A stretch of DNA of 64,000 nucleotides, from assembly GCF_904846715.1 (NCBI RefSeq), contig NZ_CAJHBU010000007.1, forward strand, positions 87,072-151,071. The letters are read 5' to 3'. The position numbers and the translations under genes were made by a program. The first letter of the stretch is position 1, and each line of letters starts with the position of its first letter. Of this stretch, positions 18,544-28,881 are shown piece by piece. Origin of the DNA: Psychrobacter vallis. Lineage in GTDB: Bacteria; Pseudomonadota; Gammaproteobacteria; Pseudomonadales; Moraxellaceae. The notes below the pieces were generated by a model. That model ran no database searches and was not told the DNA's origin. It saw only the letters and a program-made list of their open reading frames with translations.

Positions 18544-19731
18544 TTATGCCAATTGGTCTAACATATATGTTTCGATCGTAAAATCATTGGTATTGGTTAA
18601 GTGATCATGTGCTTGTTCGGCTTGGGTCATGCTACTAAAGACACCGATGATGTGCTTGTCTTGCTTGATGCTTAGCAGTACAAAAACAGTATTTTGCGCT
18701 TTTTCGACGTGTGACCAATGATAAGCGGACAAGCGTTTCATCAAGTCAGGGTTTTTGACCATAATATTGTCGCCCGTGCGCCCTTCGGTACGGTTGTAGT
18801 GAATGACATTTAAGCGTAATAACCAAAAAATCACCGCCGCTTTGGCGAGCATCACTGGCAAGGCGCGTTTTTCGTCATCACCAAGCGGGCGCTTAGACTC
18901 ATATCCTTGTAAAAACGCCGCCATTTTACTACGGTCAAAATTCACCGATTCGCCTTGTTCGGCATCGCCCCATGTGGTACAAAAATCATTAATGGTAATG
19001 GCAATATCCATTACATAATGCTCGGCACTGACCTCGGTAAAGTCTAATAGACCTGTCAGACGTGCCTCGCCTTTTTGGCTATTATTTAATGATAAATTCC
19101 ATAAGGTATTGTCCGCAAACATATCCAGATGACACAAGCCTTTTGGCAGAGTCGCCAGCGGCAAGTCCGTATACGCACGCCAAATATCTCTCATCAGCTT
19201 GGCTTCATCACTTGGCATAAACTGACTTTCACGGTCGCGTACCTCACTCCATGGATATAAAGGCACGCCATATTTTTCGCTTGGTTGCAGCGCTTGCAAT
19301 GTCTCGTGCAGCAACGCTAGCGCCGCGCCAATCTCATGACACATGGCTTGGGTGGTTTGCTCTGGGTGCACGCCCGCGAGGCAAGGCACCAGCGTAATGG
19401 CTTTGTCTTCATAATGGATGACGTAGCGTTTATCATCATCGCCATTCATTTGAGAAGCATTTGATTCAATAACTGCCAGCGGCGCGGCAACCGGAAGCTT
19501 GCCATCTAGTTGATTTAAAATAATCGCCATCTTTTCGATATCAGCAGGGGGACGCTCTTCAAATAATGTAAACACATAAGAGTGCGCGCCTTCTGCATCG
19601 TCAGTCGTCTGAATGAACCAGTTAGAGTTTTTGATACCTTGCGTAATCGGAATGGCACGCGCAAACGACACGCCAAAACTTTGGCAAAAGGCGGCAAATT
19701 GATCATCGGTTAACTGGGTATAGACAGACAT
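18544..19731 (-). CDS. thrB: ThrB-type homoserine kinase with extra C-terminal domain
   Basis: Homoserine kinase of the choline-kinase-like (PF01636) type, phosphorylating homoserine for threonine synthesis. The Brenner motif HLDMFADNTLW is at 201-211 and the metal-binding LLDFTEV at 228-234. Typical homologues are about 315-325 residues and end near residue 345 here. A further 50 residues (KAQNTVFVLLSIKQDKHIIGVF...ETYMLDQ) look like a separate small beta-alpha-beta domain of the kind annotated as DUF7336, which could bind a ligand or partner. That domain name is from memory. The kinase call is firm. Confidence 0.88.
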   Translation of the reverse strand: MSVYTQLTDDQFAAFCQSFGVSFARAIPITQGIKNSNWFIQTTDDAEGAHSYVFTLFEERPPADIEKMAIILNQLDGKLPVAAPLAVIESNASQMNGDDDKRYVIHYEDKAITLVPCLAGVHPEQTTQAMCHEIGAALALLHETLQALQPSEKYGVPLYPWSEVRDRESQFMPSDEAKLMRDIWRAYTDLPLATLPKGLCHLDMFADNTLWNLSLNNSQKGEARLTGLLDFTEVSAEHYVMDIAITINDFCTTWGDAEQGESVNFDRSKMAAFLQGYESKRPLGDDEKRALPVMLAKAAVIFWLLRLNVIHYNRTEGRTGDNIMVKNPDLMKRLSAYHWSHVEKAQNTVFVLLSIKQDKHIIGVFSSMTQAEQAHDHLTNTNDFTIETYMLDQLA

Positions 19732-19914
19732 GACATCTCACTTTTGGCAATTAAAAATTAAATAGGGCAAATTTAGACGGTAATGACAGCAATTGTACCG
19801 CGCATGAGCGAACGATGGCGAAAAGCGTAATAATCTTGCGAAAATCTGCCTGAGATGGCAGCGATTTTGCTAGACTAGCGCATTGAGTGAATTGATTATA
19901 AGGTGAAAGACCCT

Positions 19915-20697
19915 ATGTTAGCAAAGCGTATCATTCCTTGTTTGGATGTGGACAATGGCCGCGTGGTCAAGGGCGTGCAATTTGTCGATATCAAGGATGC
20001 TGGCGACCCTGTCGAAGTGGCAAAACGCTACAACGAACAAGGCGCAGATGAGATTACTTTTTTGGACATTACCGCCACCAACGATGAGCGCGACACCACG
20101 TATCATACCGTAGAACGTATGGCAGAAACGGTTTTTGTACCGTTAACCGTCGGCGGCGGTGTGCGTAAAATCGCCGATATTCGTAACTTGCTGAATGCTG
20201 GCGCGGACAAAGTGGCGATTAACTCAGCAGCCGTCTTTACCCCAGAGTTCGTTGGCGAAGCCGCACAAAAATTTGGCAATCAATGTATCGTCGTGGCAAT
20301 CGACGCCAAACGCGTCGCTGATGTGACTGTCGATGGTCTGGTCGTGCCGCGTTGGGAAATTTTCACTCATGGTGGACGCAAACCCACAGGTATTGATGCC
20401 GTTGCTTGGGCAAGCAAGATGGCAGAGCTGGGTGCTGGCGAGCTTTTGGTCACCTCGATGGATGGTGATGGCACCAAAAAAGGCTATGATTTGGCACTTA
20501 TGAAGCAAATTACTAGCCGCGTCAATGTACCGGTTATTGCCTCAGGTGGCGTCGGTAATTTGCAACATTTAGCAGAAGGCGTGTTAGAAGGCGGCGTCGA
20601 TGCGGTGCTTGCGGCCAGTATTTTTCACTTTGGCGAATATACCGTTTTGGAGGCCAAAAAATATATGGCAGCACAAGGCATACCAATGCGTTTGTAA
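19915..20697 (+). CDS. hisF: HisF, imidazole glycerol phosphate synthase cyclase
   Basis: Cyclase subunit that, with HisH, makes imidazole glycerol phosphate and AICAR in histidine biosynthesis. The TIM-barrel product has both catalytic Asp residues: Asp11 in CLDVDNGR and Asp130 in [12 protein letters not shown] at 19903 lies in frame, but AAGGTG there is better read as the ribosome binding site for the ATG at 19915, which gives 260 residues and the conserved [11 protein letters not shown] start. No other his gene is adjacent. Full length and intact. Confidence 0.97.
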   Translation: MLAKRIIPCLDVDNGRVVKGVQFVDIKDAGDPVEVAKRYNEQGADEITFLDITATNDERDTTYHTVERMAETVFVPLTVGGGVRKIADIRNLLNAGADKVAINSAAVFTPEFVGEAAQKFGNQCIVVAIDAKRVADVTVDGLVVPRWEIFTHGGRKPTGIDAVAWASKMAELGAGELLVTSMDGDGTKKGYDLALMKQITSRVNVPVIASGGVGNLQHLAEGVLEGGVDAVLAASIFHFGEYTVLEAKKYMAAQGIPMRL

Positions 20698-20896
20698 CAC
20701 ACTCGTAAAATGCCAATAAATTAGAAAAAATGTTATTATAGTGCTAACCATTTATTTTCGTTCATTTAATGAGCCAGTTAACGAGCCAATCCTTGATTGC
20801 TAGATTGGCAAATAAGTTGTTTGAATCTATTATTATATTTAGCCTATTATTTACTCCTATATCTCCATTAAACGCCCATTACGCAAAGGATTTTTT

Positions 20897-21418
20897 ATGT
20901 CGAATTTACAACAGCAACGCAATGACGTGACCCACATCGATGGCAATTTACATCAAAATGCTGATGCCCGTATCGGTATCGTGGTTGGTCGTTTCAATGG
21001 ATTCGTCGTTGAATCATTGGTCGATGGCGCGATTGATGCGCTGCTCCGTCATGGTGTCTTGGGTAGCAATATTACCGTTATCCGCGTACCTGGTGCTTTT
21101 GAGCTGCCATTGGTTGCACAGCGTGCCGCTGAGTCTGATCGCTTTGATGCCATCATTGCTTTAGGTGCTATTATCCGTGGTAGCACGCCGCATTTTGACT
21201 TTGTCGCGAGCGAGTCTGCCAAAGGCTTAAGCAGCGTTGCCATTGATTATAATATCCCAGTAGCAAATGGCGTATTGACCACCGACAGCATCGAGCAAGC
21301 CATCGAACGTGCTGGCACCAAAGCCGGTAACAAAGGCTCAGAAGCGGCTATGGTTGTGCTTGAGATGATTGCTGTGCTATCACAGCTAGACATTGATGAT
21401 GATAGCGAAGACGCTTAA
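20897..21418 (+). CDS. ribH: RibH, lumazine synthase
   Basis: 6,7-dimethyl-8-ribityllumazine synthase, the penultimate step of riboflavin synthesis. Family motifs are present: [35 protein letters not shown] with catalytic His99, and [11 protein letters not shown]. Length is 173, slightly above the usual 155 because of about 20 N-terminal residues. It opens the conserved ribH-nusB-thiL-pgpA order. AAGGA precedes the ATG by 8 nt. Confidence 0.97.
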   Translation: MSNLQQQRNDVTHIDGNLHQNADARIGIVVGRFNGFVVESLVDGAIDALLRHGVLGSNITVIRVPGAFELPLVAQRAAESDRFDAIIALGAIIRGSTPHFDFVASESAKGLSSVAIDYNIPVANGVLTTDSIEQAIERAGTKAGNKGSEAAMVVLEMIAVLSQLDIDDDSEDA

Positions 21419-21448
21419 AATTTGAAACTTGTATTTACCGGTTTGATT

Positions 21449-21476
21449 GGTGCTGCTATTGCCTAATAGCAGCACC
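21449..21476. other. Perfect 12-bp hairpin after ribH
   Basis: GGTGCTGCTATT, loop GCCT, AATAGCAGCACC. There is no T-run on either side, so it is not a standard intrinsic terminator. It may stabilise the ribH transcript end or attenuate read-through into nusB. Confidence 0.6.
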
Positions 21477-21675
21477 TAATAGCATTAGCCAGCTATCAAA
21501 ATAATTGGCAGTTTTTTGAATTTTCGCCGTATTTCTATACCTGTCACATCTCTGAGTCAGCAAACACGCACGCATAAGTGCTGAACACATTTCGTCTTAA
21601 TGTGTTTAAAGAGTACACCTTGCTGATTGATGTTGTGACTGGGTATCATCTCAAAAATTTAGGTACAGACCCCCT

Positions 21676-22548
21676 ATGACTGACCAACTCAAGCGCGCTA
21701 TTAGCGCTGCGAAAACCGCACAAGCCAATGACAAGCAAGCTGAAGCTACTCGTATAGCGAGCAGTAGTGCGGGTGATCAAACCTTCGATATGAGTGAGTC
21801 TTCTTATAAGACCAGTCACACCGCTATCCGTAAAGCGCGACGCTTTGCCATGCAAGGTTTATACGAATGGCTCGTCACTGACCGCCGCTTTGATGTGGAT
21901 GGCAAGCTTGGCTGGAAAGCCAATGCCCCGCATGATATCGCTGCCCGCACGCGCGCAACCAATGCCATGCACACCGTACATATTGGTTATTATCATGAAA
22001 TGATGCGCGATATCCCAGAGCAGATTGAGGCGCTAGACATCCTTATCAGCCAGCATCTGGATCGCGACATTGGTAAACTAGATACCGTCGAGCACGCTAT
22101 TTTGCTAATCGGTGCTTATGAGCTACAGAATCGCTTAGAGATTCCTTATAAAGTCGTGCTTGATGAGGCGATGAAGCTGAACAATCATTTTGGCGCGACT
22201 GACGCTCATAAATTGATCAATGCAGTACTCGATAAAATGGCTGTTGACATACGTGCGATTGAAGTAGAATCAGATACCAAAGCCAACTTACGTACGTCAC
22301 AAAAAGCAGTCGCCAAACAGCCTGAAGCGCAACCAGTCGATCATACTGAAAATGCTCCTGACGCTGATATCGATGACACACCCACCACTTCAAACAAACC
22401 ACGTATCAGCGCTAATAATACTACCGTCAAACGTAACAGCGCTAGCAAAGCCAGTGCCAATATTAGTGAGTTTAAGGCAAACAAAAAAGACGCCGCTCAA
22501 AATACGGTAGAAAACGATAGTGTTATCGACGCAAACAATCAAGACTAG
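21676..22548 (+). CDS. nusB: NusB with long C-terminal extension
   Basis: Transcription antitermination factor that binds boxA RNA with NusE and is needed for rRNA transcription. The NusB fold spans about residues 50-200 ([13 protein letters not shown], then [16 protein letters not shown] and [26 protein letters not shown]). The protein is 290 residues, twice the usual 140: about 50 extra N-terminal and about 85 C-terminal residues rich in Ala, Asn, Lys, Asp and Ser that look disordered. It is 3 bp before thiL, so the genes are coupled. Confidence 0.94.
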   Translation: MTDQLKRAISAAKTAQANDKQAEATRIASSSAGDQTFDMSESSYKTSHTAIRKARRFAMQGLYEWLVTDRRFDVDGKLGWKANAPHDIAARTRATNAMHTVHIGYYHEMMRDIPEQIEALDILISQHLDRDIGKLDTVEHAILLIGAYELQNRLEIPYKVVLDEAMKLNNHFGATDAHKLINAVLDKMAVDIRAIEVESDTKANLRTSQKAVAKQPEAQPVDHTENAPDADIDDTPTTSNKPRISANNTTVKRNSASKASANISEFKANKKDAAQNTVENDSVIDANNQD

Positions 22549-22550
22549 CC

Positions 22551-23594
22551 ATGAATGAATTTGAGCTGATCGAGCGTATATTTACACAAATGCAAGCGGC
22601 ACAGCCATCATCAAATGATGTCGAAAAAGGCATTGGTGATGATGCCGCGGTGATGGCATTGCCTACAGGTTCTCGCTTAGTGAGCTGTATTGATACGCTC
22701 GTTCAAGGTCGACATTTTAGTGCTGACTGGGATCAAGTAAACACGCTGGCATTTGCCATTGGTTACAAAGCGGTCGCCGTCAACGTCTCGGACATTGCTG
22801 CCATGGGCGCAACACCGCATAGTATTTTATTGGCTTTAGCATTACCTGAGCGCTTGGCAAATGAGCAATGGTTAAGTGAGTTTGCCAAAGGCTTATTTCA
22901 TGCCTGCCAACTGTTTGGTGTCACGCTGATTGGCGGTGATACCACTCGCAGCGATAGTTTAGTGCTGAGTGTCAGCGCGCAAGGGTTGCTTGCTGCAGGC
23001 ACGCCAGCTGTTTACCGCTCAGGGGCACAAGTTGGCGACAAAGTCTATGTATCAGGGTCACTTGGCGATGCCAACTATGCCTTGCAACATCCTGCCAACG
23101 CGCAAGGCATTGAACTGGCACATCGTCTGCATATGCCTACGCCCCGAATCACATTGGGTGCTACATTGGCAAAAATCGGTGCAACAGCAATGATTGATAT
23201 CTCTGATGGTCTGTATCAAGACCTTGGGCATATCTGCCAACAAAGCGCTGTTGGCATGCGCTTACATCTCGAGCAGCTCCCGACTAGCACACCTTTAGAA
23301 ACCGTGGCGTTATCTGAGCGTTTATTGTGTCAATTGGCTGGTGGGGATGATTACGAGCTGGCTTTTACTTTACCCGCTCATATCGCCCCGCCTGCCAGCA
23401 ATACACCTGTCACCTGCATTGGTGAAGTCATCGCGTTAGTAGACAAACCAAAAAATCATATAGAAAACCATATAAATAGTGCCGCGCATTTATGTCCTGA
23501 GCTTTATTATCAAGGACAGCCAGTAACCCAGACGCATCCTGCCCCATTTCCTAAATGGCCCACGCTGACTGGTTACCAACATTTTACAGGGTAA
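22551..23594 (+). CDS. thiL: ThiL, thiamine monophosphate kinase
   Basis: Phosphorylates thiamine monophosphate to thiamine diphosphate using ATP. PurM/AIRS-like fold with the GIGDDAAVM metal/ATP motif at about 27-35, the SDIAAMGATP segment, GGDTTRSD, and DISDGLYQDL. Length of 347 is slightly above normal, with a short C-terminal addition. Two bases separate it from the nusB stop and 3 bp from pgpA. Confidence 0.96.
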   Translation: MNEFELIERIFTQMQAAQPSSNDVEKGIGDDAAVMALPTGSRLVSCIDTLVQGRHFSADWDQVNTLAFAIGYKAVAVNVSDIAAMGATPHSILLALALPERLANEQWLSEFAKGLFHACQLFGVTLIGGDTTRSDSLVLSVSAQGLLAAGTPAVYRSGAQVGDKVYVSGSLGDANYALQHPANAQGIELAHRLHMPTPRITLGATLAKIGATAMIDISDGLYQDLGHICQQSAVGMRLHLEQLPTSTPLETVALSERLLCQLAGGDDYELAFTLPAHIAPPASNTPVTCIGEVIALVDKPKNHIENHINSAAHLCPELYYQGQPVTQTHPAPFPKWPTLTGYQHFTG

Positions 23595-23597
23595 CCT

Positions 23598-24179
23598 ATG
23601 ACCGATCATAATCTCTCCAAGCCTGATGTCAGTAAAGCCAATGACTGCCCACCTCTGCCAGCAAATGCCAGTCCGCTTGATCGTGCGGTTTATTGGCTTG
23701 GTCTTGGTTTAGGTAGTGGCCTGCCTCGTCGTGCGCCCGGTACATGGGGGACGGTCGGTGGTTTAATCGTCGCGATACCCTTAATGAGCTTAGGTTTTGT
23801 GCCGTTTTTGCTTATTACTGTTTTATCCTGCTTTTTGGGTATTTGGATATGTGGTCGCACCTCTGAGCTGATGCAAGGCCACGATGACCCCCATATCGTT
23901 TGGGATGAATGGGCGGGTATCTGGATTACGTTACTGCCATTTTCTTATATGGGTGTCTCTACTACCAGTTTTTGGCAAGACATATCCCAAGGCTTATCTA
24001 TCATTGCCCTTATCATCGCTTTTGTCTTGTTTCGATTTTTTGATATTATCAAGCCACCACCAATTGGCTGGGCAGATAAAAAAGTCGCTGGCGGTTTGGG
24101 GATTATGCTGGATGATATTATTGCTGGTGTGATGGCAGCAGTAGTATGGGTGATTGTAATGGCGGGTATGTTGCTATAA
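23598..24179 (+). CDS. pgpA: PgpA, phosphatidylglycerophosphatase A
   Basis: Inner-membrane phosphatase converting phosphatidylglycerol phosphate to phosphatidylglycerol. It shows the family pattern GSGLPRRAPGTWGTVGG, the acidic DPHIVWDEWAGIW active-site region, and four hydrophobic segments. It is 193 residues, near E. coli PgpA (172) plus an N-terminal extension. It closes the ribH-nusB-thiL-pgpA cluster. Confidence 0.95.
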   Translation: MTDHNLSKPDVSKANDCPPLPANASPLDRAVYWLGLGLGSGLPRRAPGTWGTVGGLIVAIPLMSLGFVPFLLITVLSCFLGIWICGRTSELMQGHDDPHIVWDEWAGIWITLLPFSYMGVSTTSFWQDISQGLSIIALIIAFVLFRFFDIIKPPPIGWADKKVAGGLGIMLDDIIAGVMAAVVWVIVMAGMLL

Positions 24180-24318
24180 TTATATGCACAGTTAGGCGTT
24201 TTTATATGACTTATCATATAATCTTAAGTTACAAAGCTTGCACGTCATGTCGTTTTTGTTGAATCAACATTTGCGCTATAATCAGATATTAAATTTTGTT
24301 ACATTTATAAGAGCCATT

Positions 24319-25701
24319 ATGATATCTCCTCTTTCTGTAATTATCCTAGCTGCCGGTAAAGGCACGCGTATGCAATCAGCTAAGCCAAAAGTACTGCAAA
24401 CGCTGGCTGGTAAATCACTACTCGCTCATGTCTTAGACACTTGCCATCAGTTGACTGTTGATGAGACTATCATCGTTCACGGTTTTGGCGGTGAGCAAGT
24501 ACAATCAGAGATTACCGATCAGTATGCGCAGGCCTCAATCACTTGGGTTGCGCAAACGGAACAGCTAGGAACTGGACATGCGGTCAAAGTGACCCTGTCT
24601 GATTTACCAAAAGAAGGACAAAGTCTGATTCTTTATGGCGATGTGCCATTGGTGAGCTGCCAAACGTTAGCCGCATTAAAAACGGCAAACACTGACGGCA
24701 TGTCTATGCTTACTTTGACGGTCGATAATCCATTTGGACTAGGCCGTATCAAACGTGACCAAGCGGGTAACATTACCGCCATCGTTGAGCAAAAAGATGC
24801 CAGTCATGATGAGCAAAATATCAGAGAAATTAACAGTGGTATCTACTGCGTTGATAACGCCCTACTGCATAAATATCTGCCTGAGCTGTCTAATGACAAC
24901 GCTCAGCAAGAATATTACCTGACAGATATTGTCAAAATGGCCGTCGCTGATGGCATTACCATTGCGGCGATTGAACCTGAACATACCTTTGAGATTGAGG
25001 GCGTTAACAACCGTCAGCAGTTGGCCAGCTTAGAGCGCACATGGCAAGGTAAGCTGGTCGCTGACCTGCAAGAAGCAGGCGTGCAGTTTGCTGATCCAAC
25101 CCGTGTCGATATTCGTGGTACGTTGACCGCAGGACAAGATGTGTTTATTGACGTTAATGTGGTCTTTGAAGGCGACTGCACCTTGGGTGACAATGTCTAC
25201 ATCGAAGCGGGCTGCGTGATCAAGAGCACCAATATCGGCAATGCGTGCCATCTAAAGCCATATTGTGTCACTGATCAGACTCAGATTGAAGCTGGCGTGA
25301 CCATCGGCCCATTTGTAAATCTGCGTCCTGACACCCTTTTGGCCAGTAACAGCCGCATTGGCAACTTTGTGGAAATAAAAAAATCCACCATCGGTCATGG
25401 TAGCAAGGTCAACCATCTCAGCTATATCGGTGATGCCACCATCGGTACAAACGTCAATGTCGGTGCAGGCGTGATTACTTGTAACTATGACGGCATCAAT
25501 AAATCACAAACCATCATTAAAGATAACGCCTTTATCGGTTCCAATGCCAGTTTGGTCGCGCCAGTCACCATTGGTGATACTGCGACCGTCGCTGCAGGCT
25601 CTGTTATCACCAATGATGTTGATGCCAATGCGCTGGCATTTGGGCGCGCGCGGCAGGTACAAAAACCTGATTATCAGCGTCCAACCAAACGCACAAAATA
25701 A
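24319..25701 (+). CDS. glmU: GlmU, bifunctional UDP-GlcNAc synthesis enzyme
   Basis: N-acetylglucosamine-1-phosphate uridyltransferase and glucosamine-1-phosphate acetyltransferase, the last two steps to UDP-GlcNAc. The nucleotidyltransferase signature LAAGKGTRMQSAKPKVL begins at residue 9, and the C-terminal half is a left-handed beta-helix with hexapeptide repeats, including NHLSYIGDATIG and the GVITCNYDG acetyl-CoA region. The open frame extends to 24238, but the ATG at 24319 gives the standard 460-residue enzyme with GAG upstream. glmS follows 134 bp later, together supplying the cell-wall precursor. Confidence 0.96.
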   Translation: MISPLSVIILAAGKGTRMQSAKPKVLQTLAGKSLLAHVLDTCHQLTVDETIIVHGFGGEQVQSEITDQYAQASITWVAQTEQLGTGHAVKVTLSDLPKEGQSLILYGDVPLVSCQTLAALKTANTDGMSMLTLTVDNPFGLGRIKRDQAGNITAIVEQKDASHDEQNIREINSGIYCVDNALLHKYLPELSNDNAQQEYYLTDIVKMAVADGITIAAIEPEHTFEIEGVNNRQQLASLERTWQGKLVADLQEAGVQFADPTRVDIRGTLTAGQDVFIDVNVVFEGDCTLGDNVYIEAGCVIKSTNIGNACHLKPYCVTDQTQIEAGVTIGPFVNLRPDTLLASNSRIGNFVEIKKSTIGHGSKVNHLSYIGDATIGTNVNVGAGVITCNYDGINKSQTIIKDNAFIGSNASLVAPVTIGDTATVAAGSVITNDVDANALAFGRARQVQKPDYQRPTKRTK

Positions 25702-25835
25702 TCAATTTTTACCTATTATTTCTCAATAGTAGGTGACATTTTGAACCATACACCACACTCAAGCGCATGACAATGATATGACATGGCGGCTCAGTGATGA
25801 TTTGACAACTTATACAGTGAATTTAAGGAATAGCC

Positions 25836-27680
25836 ATGTGCGGAATTGTAGGGGCAGTTGCTGAGCGTAATATTGCCAATATCTTACTTGAAGGTCTCAA
25901 GCGTCTGGAGTACAGAGGTTATGATTCTGCTGGCTTAACCGTCATTCGCGATGGTGCGTTGCATCGCGAGCGCCAAGTGGGCAAGGTTCAAGCTCTGGTC
26001 GATGCAGTCGCCATCAATCCAGAATTTTTTGATGGTTATACTGGTATCGCTCATACACGCTGGGCCACGCATGGCGAACCTGCACAGCGTAACGCGCATC
26101 CACATGTTTCAGGCAAGATTGCTGTCGTGCATAATGGTATCGTCGAAAACTATGCTGAGCTCAAAGAAACACTCATGGCCAAAGGTTATGAATTTACTTC
26201 GCAGACAGATACCGAAGTCGTTGCCCACTTGATTCATGATATTTATAAAGAAAACCCTGATTTACTAGAGGCAGTTCGCACTATTATTCCGCTATTACAT
26301 GGTGCTTTTGCCTTGGGTATCGTGCATGTTGATTGCCCAGACGAGCTCATCACCGTGCGTTTAGGTTCGCCGCTAGTAATTGGTGTGGGTATCGGTGAGA
26401 ATTTTATCGCCTCAGACCAATTGGCATTATTACCGGTCACCAACCGCTTTATGTATCTAGAAGAAGGTGACATCGCTAAATTGACGCGCAACAGCATTCA
26501 AGTCTATGCAGATGGCATCGAAGTCAAACGTCAGATACATGAAATTGATGCGGCTCAGCACAATGCGGACAAAGGCGAATTTAAACATTACATGCTCAAA
26601 GAAATCTATGAGCAGCCAGATGCGGTCGCCCGTACCATTGAGATGGCCCTCGACAAAGGCGAGAACGCAAAGCTACGTGATGACTTTTTGCAGCGTCATG
26701 AAACGCAGTTAAAAGATATCAAAAACGTACAAATCATCGCTTGTGGTACCAGTTATCATTCAGGTCTGGTTGCAAAATACTGGTTCGAAAGCCTAATTCG
26801 TGTGCCCTGTTCTGTTGAAGTTGCGAGTGAATTCCGTTATCGCAATCCTGTCGTTGTCGATCACTCCTTAGTCATCTGCATCTCTCAATCTGGTGAAACA
26901 GCGGATACTTTATCTGCGTTACGTGATACGCAAAAGCAGGCACCAGCAGGCCTCGTCAGCTTGGCATTATGCAATGTCCCTACTTCATCGCTAGTACGCG
27001 AGACTGATATTTTCTTGCCGACGCTAGCAGGTCCTGAGATTGGGGTTGCTTCTACCAAAGCCTTTACCACTCAGCTTGTCGCTCTCATGTTACTGGTATT
27101 AAAAGTGGGTGCCGTTCAACAGCGTATGCCTGAAGAGCGCTTGAGCACGTTGATTGGCGAGCTACACCAATTGCCCGGTCAGTTGTATACCAGCTTAAAT
27201 CTTGATGCGCCTATCAAGATCATGAGTGAGCACTTTGAAGACAAGAAAAGCTGTTTATTCTTAGGTCGCGGTTTGCAATTTCCTATCGCTCTAGAAGGTG
27301 CGTTAAAGCTCAAAGAAATCTCTTATATTCATGCAGAAGGATACGCGGCAGGTGAGCTCAAACATGGGCCATTGGCATTGGTAGACAAAGACATGCCAAT
27401 CGTCGTCCTTGCCCCTAAAGACAGTATGTTCGATAAGCTCAAAGCCAACATGCAAGAAGTGCATGCACGTCATGGGGAATTATTTGTATTCGCTAGTGAG
27501 TCCAGTCAGATGGTCGCAGAAGATCGTTTGCACGTGGTTCATGTACCTGACGTCTGTGAAATATTGGCTCCGATTATCTATAGTGTGCCAGTACAGTTGT
27601 TGTCGTACCATGTGGCCGTGTTGCGCGGTACAGACGTTGACCAACCACGTAATCTTGCAAAATCAGTGACGGTCGAATAG
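25836..27680 (+). CDS. glmS: GlmS, glucosamine-6-phosphate synthase
   Basis: Glutamine:fructose-6-phosphate aminotransferase. Cys2 is the glutaminase nucleophile (MCGIVGAVAERN), with the THTRWATHG-like segment at about 74-82. Two SIS domains follow (CGTSYHSG and SQSGETADT; then EGYAAGELKHGP). The C-terminal VDQPRNLAKSVTVE is the canonical end. Full length of 614. It may form a unit with glmU. A terminator follows. I see no glmS ribozyme upstream, as expected outside Firmicutes. Confidence 0.97.
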   Translation: MCGIVGAVAERNIANILLEGLKRLEYRGYDSAGLTVIRDGALHRERQVGKVQALVDAVAINPEFFDGYTGIAHTRWATHGEPAQRNAHPHVSGKIAVVHNGIVENYAELKETLMAKGYEFTSQTDTEVVAHLIHDIYKENPDLLEAVRTIIPLLHGAFALGIVHVDCPDELITVRLGSPLVIGVGIGENFIASDQLALLPVTNRFMYLEEGDIAKLTRNSIQVYADGIEVKRQIHEIDAAQHNADKGEFKHYMLKEIYEQPDAVARTIEMALDKGENAKLRDDFLQRHETQLKDIKNVQIIACGTSYHSGLVAKYWFESLIRVPCSVEVASEFRYRNPVVVDHSLVICISQSGETADTLSALRDTQKQAPAGLVSLALCNVPTSSLVRETDIFLPTLAGPEIGVASTKAFTTQLVALMLLVLKVGAVQQRMPEERLSTLIGELHQLPGQLYTSLNLDAPIKIMSEHFEDKKSCLFLGRGLQFPIALEGALKLKEISYIHAEGYAAGELKHGPLALVDKDMPIVVLAPKDSMFDKLKANMQEVHARHGELFVFASESSQMVAEDRLHVVHVPDVCEILAPIIYSVPVQLLSYHVAVLRGTDVDQPRNLAKSVTVE

Positions 27681-27757
27681 TATAAGTTATTGATTTTAAT
27701 GTAATTTTTACTTATTGACGACTTGTCTTACTAAGTGATTATCTGTCATACTATTAT

Positions 27758-27801
27758 AAATCCTTCGCCATCTGATGTTCCGAGATGACGAAGGATTTTT
27801 T
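27758..27801 (+). terminator. Terminator after glmS
   Basis: Arms AATCCTTCGCCATC and GATGACGAAGGATT with a single mismatch and an 11-nt loop, followed by T6. Confidence 0.86.
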
Positions 27802-27856
27802 GTATCTGGAGCAGTAGCAAAACATCAATTATTTATATCATTATGGCAGCGACAGC

Positions 27857-28630
27857 ATGAGCACTGAAAACATGGATATCGAAAGCGACACCGCGAACCA
27901 AATAGACATTATCTATGAAGATGAATATCTGGTGGCGATTAATAAAGAAGCTGGGCTATTGGTGCATCGCAGTTGGCTGGATAAAGGCGAGACGCGCTTT
28001 GCCATGCAACTCACCCGTGATGCGGTCGGTTGCCATGTGTTTCCGGTGCATCGGTTAGACAAGCCGACATCAGGTGTGTTGTTGTTTGCCAAAAGTCCAG
28101 CCGTGGCGCGTAGCTTGACCGAGGCTTTTACTGCACATACCATTACCAAGCAATATTTAGCCGTGGTGCGCGGCTATATGTCAGAACAGGGCACAGTTGA
28201 TTATGCGTTGAGCTTTCAGCCAGATGCCATTGCCGATAAGTTTGCCGACTTGGGCAAACCCGCTCAAGAGGCGGTGACTCATTGGCAAAGCTTGGCTCAG
28301 ATTGAACTACCATTTGCGGTGTCAAAAAAGCATGCTACAAGCCGCTATAGCCTTGTGCGCCTGACACCTGAGACGGGACGCAAACATCAGCTGCGTCGGC
28401 ACATGAGGCATGTATTCCATCACATCGTGGGTGATACGAGTCACGGTGATATACGGCACACACGATTTTTTCGTACGCACTATGACTGTATGCGCATGCT
28501 GCTGCACGCCCAGACTTTAATGCTCAGCCATCCGATCACTGGTGAGCCATTATTGCTCAAAGCAGAACTGGACGATCAATGGATGCGCATACTGGAAGCA
28601 TTTTCTTGGGTGGAGAGCACTGAAGGTTAA
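27857..28630 (+). CDS. truC: TruC, tRNA pseudouridine-65 synthase
   Basis: RluA-type pseudouridine synthase. The opening IIYEDEYLVAINKEAGLLVHRSWLD is characteristic of TruC, and the catalytic motif HRLDKPTSGVLLFAKS carries the Asp nucleophile near residue 75. GRKHQLRRHMRHVFHHIVGDTSHG is the usual TruC core end. Length of 257 matches E. coli TruC (260). It modifies U65 of certain tRNAs. Transcribed alone. Confidence 0.9.
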   Translation: MSTENMDIESDTANQIDIIYEDEYLVAINKEAGLLVHRSWLDKGETRFAMQLTRDAVGCHVFPVHRLDKPTSGVLLFAKSPAVARSLTEAFTAHTITKQYLAVVRGYMSEQGTVDYALSFQPDAIADKFADLGKPAQEAVTHWQSLAQIELPFAVSKKHATSRYSLVRLTPETGRKHQLRRHMRHVFHHIVGDTSHGDIRHTRFFRTHYDCMRMLLHAQTLMLSHPITGEPLLLKAELDDQWMRILEAFSWVESTEG

Positions 28631-28881
28631 GCAGTTTAAGATTTAGAATTTATCTTAGGCTGTATTCCAAACTATTTGAATAGATATAGGCTTTTAGATT
28701 GAATCAATGCACTACCGTACCCAAATGGCATGCTCTGATATTGTCTTGAATATTTCTTGATACCTTAATGACATCGTTTGTATTCAACATACTGCTAATC
28801 CTTATTTGTCATAAACTCTGATTGAACACGAAAAAGCCTATACAATGATTATCTAAATAATATTAAAGACATGGAACAAAT

